Positions 54,201 through 63,200 of a stretch of DNA of 64,000 bases are shown in pieces. A program made the translations under genes and the position numbers. The stretch is taken from the NCBI RefSeq assembly GCF_964355755.1, contig NC_092670.1, positions 38,551,795 through 38,615,794 of the forward strand. Reading direction: 5' to 3'. This stretch comes from Antedon mediterranea. Lineage: Eukaryota > Echinodermata > Crinoidea > Comatulida > Antedonidae. Within the stretch, counting starts at the first letter, position 1. Each line of letters starts with the position of its first letter. A model generated the notes under the pieces. That model was not told the DNA's origin. It did no database searches and was given only the letters and a program-made list of their open reading frames with translations.

Positions 54201-57200
54201 GTTTTATCAATTTAAAACAAAATCGTTAATGAAATTAAATTAGTTGTATACTCCTCTGCTGACTAGATTTGCCCCAAGTTTGTAGTTTAAAAGCTCAGGT
54301 AGTATACGTATGAAACGCCATTTGTGCCAAAAAATTTATCTTTTTACTAATATTAAGTCAAAACTCCGTCTGGAACCCAGACTAACTGCTGACCTACGAT
54401 TTGATTTTTTTGTACCGATCGCATTAAAATGCTGATGAAAAAGGTATATATATTTTGATAGATTTTATACTTATAAATTATTTGACCGGGTGTACTTAAA
54501 TATGTTTTCACCATTATCTTACAATGTAAACAGTTATCTAATAGAATATAGTGTGAATATACTCATTGCGATTAGGTTATGTAGATTAGGCATATTGTAG
54601 GACATTAACATTTGTTAGTGACACAAAACTTGCCACGCTCTTACTTCGTGATTTTCTGACGTCATTATTACCTCATTTGGAGATTTCGTAGTGTGCAACA
54701 CTTGTTTTTCTCTGTCCATGAACATTGATCCGCATTTTATAAAATTTGTTTTCCTGGAGGAACCTGTCTTAAAGCTCTTTGAGCTTGAACAAAGAGCATC
54801 AATATCTTTAAAAATATCTTTGTTGCTTTTTTTATTGCCACTGTAATTGTAACCCTTCTTCTTTATAGACAATGTAATGGAACATCCTGGCTTCCTCTAA
54901 CCGACCATGACTGTCCAGGTAAATACATGATTTAGAAATGTCTTCGTATTCAACGAAATATTTACAGTAACTTCATACATCCAAAATCAACAGAAAATAC
55001 AGGTAGAGCAATATACAAATGCTCTTTGCTGTAATGCCAATGCGCGATGAGAAATATCATGATGGTGGTATTCCCAGACGTTTTGTGGTGAGAAATCGGA
55101 TACAGTAGTACGCAACGTGACGTGTAGAGACAACTTTAGAAAGATGACTATTAATCCTACGTTCACACCTCGTCCAGATAGATCCATTCAAATGGCCGTA
55201 CAATGCAGGATAACACTACGTTTAGCTTGGTTCACACTAGGGACGCAACGCAAGGACGTAACGCAACGGAAGTGATCAATCAATCAAACAATGGATTATT
55301 CAAACATTGCGTTGCGTCTACGTCTAGTGGGAACCAAGCTTTGTGTGCAGATATATGTGCAGATGATGTGAACGTTTTTACCATATGTTGTTTTATTTAC
55401 AGTTACCTGTGTCGCCTGGGGAGACCCACACTATGAAACATTCGATGGTAAGAAGTACGGTTTCCAAGGAGCTTGTGAATACATATTGGTGACCAATTAC
55501 CTGTACACACACTCCAACTCTGACTTTCAAATCACCGCAGCCAATGAGCCGTGTGGAACGTCAAAAGCCACATGCACAAAAGTGGTCACTCTCACTGTTG
55601 GTAAGTTTTCATTTAATTTATAACCTGATTGTTGAGACCTCGTCAAAAAGTTTGTGTCCATTTAACCTCTGTTCACTTCAATTCACCTCTTGCGTATTTC
55701 ATTTAGATAAGAAAATGTTAAAGATGTATTGTCCCCCTGAAATAATAATTATTAAAAAAAATTTTGAATATGCCATTTTAATGTCACCTAATAGTTATCC
55801 ACTTTGACCAAAAATTGGATCGAAAAAAATTGTATTTACCTGAAAAATGTAATTTTAAGCAAAGCAAACAGCCAATGGGTTTTTGGATGAATTTAACCAT
55901 TTATTTTGTCATTTTATAAGTGAAAACATTAAGTTCTCCCTGTTTTTTTTTCTACGGAAGTTTATTAAAACTCCAAAATAATAATTGTATTTATAGTCTG
56001 ATTTAATAATCTTTATTTTTCATATTTTTGGGGGACAATACATCTTTAAGTGACTCCGTTATGTTTGTACAGTATGCCAATATAAATGATATATTAACAT
56101 ACACTTGTGTTTTTATTGAAGGATCGGGTCGGAATAAACAGACGATAGTGCTAGATCGATATTCAGAAGTTCCCGCCTCAAGTAAAACGTTCGACGTCAC
56201 CGAAGTAGGCTTATCTGTTTTTGTTCATACCGACATTGGTGTGACGTTGGTATGGGATAAAAAAACAAGAGTTGACATCAAAGTCGAACCTTTTCATAAA
56301 AACACGGTAAGATCATTACTGATTTCGCACATTATTTTTTATATAATCGAAAAATTGTGCTGTAAACATCGCCATGTTGAGAATGAAGTGGAGTTTGTGA
56401 CTTGGTGGTTATGATGCTTTACTACCAATTCAAGGGTCCTGGGTTCCAGTCCTGTCATGTCAGGATTTTGTCTAATGACAAATTACAACTCCACTCCTAA
56501 AGACTTGTAATTAGACTGTGTTTATGTAAAGCATCTTGTGTATTTGTTTGTCTTTTGAACGGGATTGCCACCTTTACGAAGGATAGTGAATGAATTCGCT
56601 TATGTTTTTCCTTGGCACTTTGCCTAAACATATAAAAAATAAATAAAATAAATGACATTATATCCTTATAAAATGATGTGACGAAATATATAGATTACAT
56701 ATATCTTACTTGTAGCTTGGCGGATTATGTGGAACATACAATGGCAACCAAGAGGATGACTTTACAAAATCCAATGGTGGTTTCCCCGTGGTGTCTGCAA
56801 AGGAGTTTGCAAACAGCTGGAAGGTTAGTTATCATGAGTGTATTTGTTTTATTGTTCTATTACTAGCCTAGACTTGGGCATATAGGCCTACTAGTACTAC
56901 CTTATATCGTGCTTTGGTTAACTTATGAAACATTGGTTTTATTTTTAGACGATTCTATTTACAAAAGCTAGGATACTATTACTATTACTAAACTGTTGGG
57001 ATCATATAGCAACGTTTGTTCTCAATATGAAATTGTTTACGAGCATTACGTTGAGGTTGATTGTTTTACATGTTGTATCCACCAATGTATTTACAGTTTT
57101 CATTTAAACCATGGTTAATGTAATGCAACTACTTCCACTTGTGCGCTTTGCTATCCTGACACAAGATAATTGCTAGCTTGCTATTGAATAGTGGAATTGC

Positions 57201-60200
57201 CTGGTTTTGATTTTACTTGAAATACAATTTTCCCTCCTTTTCTGTTTTATACAGACATCCGAATCTTGTGGTGACGCTCCAGATGTCGGCGACCCCTGCG
57301 AAGATAATCCTCACCGTAAACCATGGTCTCAACGCAAATGTAGCATTATTAAATCAAATACATTTAAAGAATGTCACAACCTTGTGCCGTACGAAGAATA
57401 TTACACAAAGTGTATGTACGACGCATGTGGATGTGATAGTGGCGGTGACTGTGAGTGTCTTTGTATCGCCATTGCGGCCTATGCACAGGCTTGTAACGAG
57501 CAGGATGTACCAATAAAATGGCGCTCCCAAGAACTATGTCGTGAGTATTTTTATTGTATGTTATTGAAAGATTCGGAATCAAATAGTCACAAAATGTCAC
57601 TTTATTGCACATCGTGTTTCTGTTGTTTTAGAACATCACATTTAAATACTGAGCTTACTATGCTATCTGTATAACAACCTGTACATTTCTCTCTACAGCA
57701 ATTCAATGTGAAGGTTGTTTCACCTATGACCCATGTGTGTCAATTTGTGATAGTTGTGGATATACCGATAACCGTGATAGAGATGGCCATTGTGAAGACA
57801 CATGTGTAGAGGGTTGTAAATGCCCAGATGGCGAATACTTTGATGATGGAGAATGTGTGAAGACTTGTCCAGAGCCTACTACTTTGCCAACAACAACGAT
57901 AACCACCACCACCATACCAACGACTACAAAAGAATCGACCACAAAAGAATCGACCACAATGAAACCAACAACCACGCAACCAACTACTGCAGAACCAACA
58001 ACTACACAATCGACAATCGTAGATCAAACAACCACAAGATCAACAACTGCAGAACCACCAAGTACTGTGATTTCGACAACCACTGAATCAACAACAGAAA
58101 TTGTCACTGTTACTTACCCCGATGTCTCGACAGAGGCCTCAACTACTTCATCTAAGCCTCCTCCTCCTCCTCGACATAGTACGACTTTAGAGTCGACTAC
58201 TGCTAAAGTCACAACTCCTGAGCCACCGACCACTGCAGAATCGACAACAACCAAACCAACGACGTCGGTGACAACGGCTGAATCAACGACAACGGCTGAG
58301 CCAACGACATCAGTGACAACGGCTAAACCAACGACAACGGCTGAGCCAACAACATCAGTGACAACGGCTAAGCCAACGACATCGGTGACAACGGCTGAAC
58401 CAACGACATCGGTGACAACGGCTGAACCAACGACATCTGTGACAACAGCCGAGCCAACGACATCGGTGACAACGGCCGAGTCAACTACCACTGTTACGAC
58501 TAAACCGACTACAACGGAGACAACCACAGTAACCACAAAATGTGTACCGCAGCCAACAAAGAGTAGGTTTAATGATTTTGTTTTATGGTTTGTGTATTTC
58601 ACCAGATAACTTAAACGTCCTACTCCAATGCATGCAATATTCATCCATGTTGTGTTTCAGTTTGGTAAAGATTATATTTTTATTGTGACTATTGACATAA
58701 CCTGTATTGTGTTCAATTAAATATTTAGTGTGTTGGACTGATTGGTTTAATGATGAGGGACCAGGAGATAAAATTACACCATTCGATGAAGGGGAATTTG
58801 AGCTTCTTGCCGACTTGCGTAAGGTATACCCAATCTGTGAAAACCCAGCCGACATCGAATGTACGTTTGCATACGACCCTTACTACCCGGCATCAGAGAC
58901 GGGTCAAGAACTAGAATGCAGAGCTGATCTTGGATTAACGTGCTTGAATGATTTTCCGATTCAAACGTGTTACGATTATCGAGTACGTTTTTCATGTCCG
59001 TGCCCCGATCAGCCACCTACATGCGAACTAGACCATTCCACTGTGACGGAACCGACAACGTCGGTACCAACGACAATCGTTCCGACAACAAAGGAGCACA
59101 CAACACAGTGTATCGAAACACCAATCGGTAGGTCGTCTGTTTTTTTTTGTCTTTCTGAAACTGAAATTAAATGTGGGCGAATGACATTCCTTGAGTGTGC
59201 ATATCTTGAGTGTGTATATACATGGAATAGACAGCTTCTTAATTAGACTTTACCGTCCAATGGACTGGTACCATCTGAATTCATGATGACCTCTCTGTGA
59301 CTTGATAGTGAAATTGGTCTAAATAATACATTGTTAAAAAAAATATAAATTAAAAGATGACGGTGTGTGTTTTGGTCAAATCGTTTAGGACGAGATAGAG
59401 TAATACGTTTTGGGTTAGTGTTATTATTACATAGATTCTGATTTGTTACAGAATGCTGGACCGACTGGATGAACGATGAAAATGGCAATAAAGTACCGGA
59501 CTCTGCTCTTGGAGAATTTGAGCTTCTGGATGAACTTCAAAAGGATTATCAATTCTGTGACAATCCTTCTGCTATAGAATGTCGTGTTGCATCAGAACCG
59601 AACTGGTCTTATTACCGCACGGGACAGGAAGTCGAATGTAATTTAGAAACTGGGCTAACATGTTATCATTCCTCAAATGAATCTTGCTATGATTATGAAA
59701 TAAGGGTTAGATGCGAATGTGAAGACCAACCATTCCCAATATGTTCAACAACAGCAGCTCTAACTACTGAAAGCGCTACAACTGTACGTTCAACGACTAA
59801 GGGACGTACAACCGATGTAAAAAATGATGATCGTACTACTACCTCTCGCGTGTTTACACCACCACGTGAATCAACCACTGAAGTTGATCACACAACAGCT
59901 GAATCATCAACAGAAAGGTCAACAGTTGTTGTAACGTACGAGTCAAGTACAGCCGCTGAGTCAACCACAACATTAGAACCAACCACGCTTGAATCAACAA
60001 CAAATACACCAACTACAACTTCCACAACCCCTCGACAAACAACAACACCACACGAAACAACTGAAGAACCAACAACCCCAGAGACAACTACGCTTAAAGT
60101 AACAACAAGTAAACAAACTACACCTCATGAGACTTCTGAAGAACCAACAACCCCAGAGTCAACAACTGCTCCAAAAACTACAAAAGAAAGTACAACCGTT

Positions 60201-63200
60201 CAACCAACGACTGAATTGAAACAAACAACAGCTGAATCTACAACAGAAGAGTCAACAACGGGAACAGTTGTTGTAACGTACGAGTCAAGTACAGCCGCTG
60301 AGTCAACAACAACATTAGAACCAACCACGCTTGAATCAACCACAAATACACCAACTGAAACTACCACAACTCCCCGAAAAACAACAACACCACACGAAAC
60401 AACTGAAGAGCCAACAACCCCAGAATCGACTCCACCTTCAGTAACAACAAGTAAACAAACAACACCTCATGAGACTTCTGAAGAACCAACAACCCCAGAG
60501 TCAACAACTGCTCCAAAAACTACAAAAGAAAGTACAACCGTTCAACCAACGACTGAATTGGAACAAACTACAGCTGAATCCACAACAGAAGAGTCAACAA
60601 CGGGAACAGTTGTTGTAACATACGAGTCAAGTACAGCCGCTGAGTCAACAACAACATTAGAACCAACCACGCTTGAATCAACCACAAATACACCAACTAC
60701 ACCTCCCACAACCCCTCGAAAAACAACAACACCACACGAAACAACTGAAGAGCCAACAACCCCAGAGTCAACAACTGCACCAAAAACTACAAAAGAAAGT
60801 ACAACCGTTCAACCAACCACTGAATTTGAACAAACAACAGCTGAATCGTCAACAGAAGAGTCAACAACAACATTAGAACCAACTACGCTTGAATCAACCA
60901 CAAATACACCTCCCACAACACCTCGAAAAACAACAACACCCCACGAAACATCTGAAGAACCAACAACCCCAGAATCAACGACACCTTCGAAAACTACAAA
61001 AGAAAGTACAACTGTTCAACCAACGACTGAATTTAAACAAACAACAGCTGAATCGTCTACAGAAGAGTCAACAACCACATTAAAACCAACCACGCTTGAA
61101 TCAACAACAAATACACCTCCCACAACTCCTCGAAAGACAACAACACCACACGAGACTTCAGAAGAACCAACAACCCCAGAGTCAACAACTGCTCCAAAAA
61201 CTACAAAAGAAAGTACAACCGTTCAACCAACGACTGAATTGGAACAAACAACAGCTGAATCCACAACAGAAGAGTCAACAACGGGAACAGTTGTTGTAAC
61301 GTACGAGTCAAGTACAGCCGCTGAGTCAACAACAACATTAGAACCAACCACGCTTGAATCAACCACAAATTCACCAACTGAACCTCCCACAACTCCCCGA
61401 AAAACAACAACACCACACGAAACAACTGAAGAACCAACAACCCCAGAATCAACGACACCTTCAGTAACAACAAGAAAACAAACTACGCCTCACGAGACTT
61501 CTGAAGAGCCAACAACCCCAGAGTCAACAACAGCTCCAAAAACAACAAAAGAAAGTACAACTGTTCAACCAACCACTGAAGTTGATCACACCACAGCTGA
61601 ATCATCAACAGAAATGTCAACAACAGGAACAGTTGTTGTAACGTACGAGTCAAGTACTGCCGTTGAGTCAACAACAACATTAGAACCAACCACTATCGAA
61701 TCAACAACAAACACACCAACTACACCTCCCACAACTCCTCGAAAGACAACACCGCACGAAACATCTGAAGAACCAACAACCCCAGAATCAACGACACCTA
61801 CAGTAACAACAAGGAAACAAACGACACCTCATAAAACATCTGAAGAACCAACAACCCCAGAATCAACGACAGTTGTTCAACCAACAACTGAATCAAGTAC
61901 AACTCATCTTACAACCGAACCAACCACTACTACCGTTGTGACAACTCAGCCCATAGTGACGTCATTACCAGATGGTGCCTGTAAGTCAAACTTAAATTAT
62001 AATTTTTTCTTTTGACTGTCGATCGAAACCAATAGCCCCATAATATGGCCTAGGCTACACAAATTACAATAGTAAAAAAACTGTAAAAGTTTTCTAAATT
62101 CATTAAATGTCTTTAAAGGTGAATGCAGTGGATATGGTGACCCGCATTACTTTACTTTCGATGGTAAATCATATGATCACCAGGGCAACTGCACATATAT
62201 CCTTTCACGTGATGCGTCACCAGAACACCAGTACACTGTATACATTCACAACGAAGAGTGCGCAAATTTCCCAGGTACCACTTGTCCCGAATCGATGACA
62301 GTTCTTTACAAAAATTATACGATTGTTATGCAACATGACTTTGAGGTAATTTTCCTTTTTTTTTAAATTATTATTTTGGCTCGCAGTACAGACCTATCAC
62401 AGCAAGCAAAGATAAAACTATATGTTTTTCTTAATTTCATTTAATTTATTTGGTCTCAAAACAAACAAAAAATATACGAGTAGATTACAAACGGTGAACT
62501 AAATGAAAGCCGCAACCGATCATTAAAAATTCTTTAAACAATCTATAAAAATGTCTTTTTTAAACAAGACAATTGCTCTACAGGTAATAAAATGCATTTA
62601 GATAAGTCTAGGAATGAATATTACAATTTACCAAAAACTGCAACACATTCTCTTAATCATCATTTTTATACTTCTGTTAGTTTAACGTTAGTGGAAATGT
62701 AGTGTATGCTCCTGCATATTTCGATGGAATTGAGTTGCGTCAAAATGGTCTCAAAATGATGGTAATTGTTGCTGCAATTGGTTTAGAGGTTCGATTTGAA
62801 CCACTGTCTCCGCGATATTTTCGTGTGGTTGTTTCTGCTCAATTGTTTTGGAATAACACAGAAGGATTATGCGGTAAGAAATACATCAATTCCTTCTGCC
62901 CTCAATTTAAAGAATAGGGCACTTACTTCTGTCCACTACGCTTTTCCGGTGTAGGCTGCAGTCCTTGTCTACGTCCAACACCCTAACTTGTTTCTTTCCA
63001 CACTTGGAAAAAAAGTGCTTACATTTTCAACAATAAAATAATAATTATTCATTATTTAATTGTGTTTCTTAATCTTAAATGAAGCCCAACAGCAGATGTC
63101 TGGCGAATCTTCTCCGGGATCCTGGTGTTAGGATATTGTGATGATGGAACATTAATCATGTCCTTTATCGACTGAGTCTATTCTATCTCTATTCTTTTTC

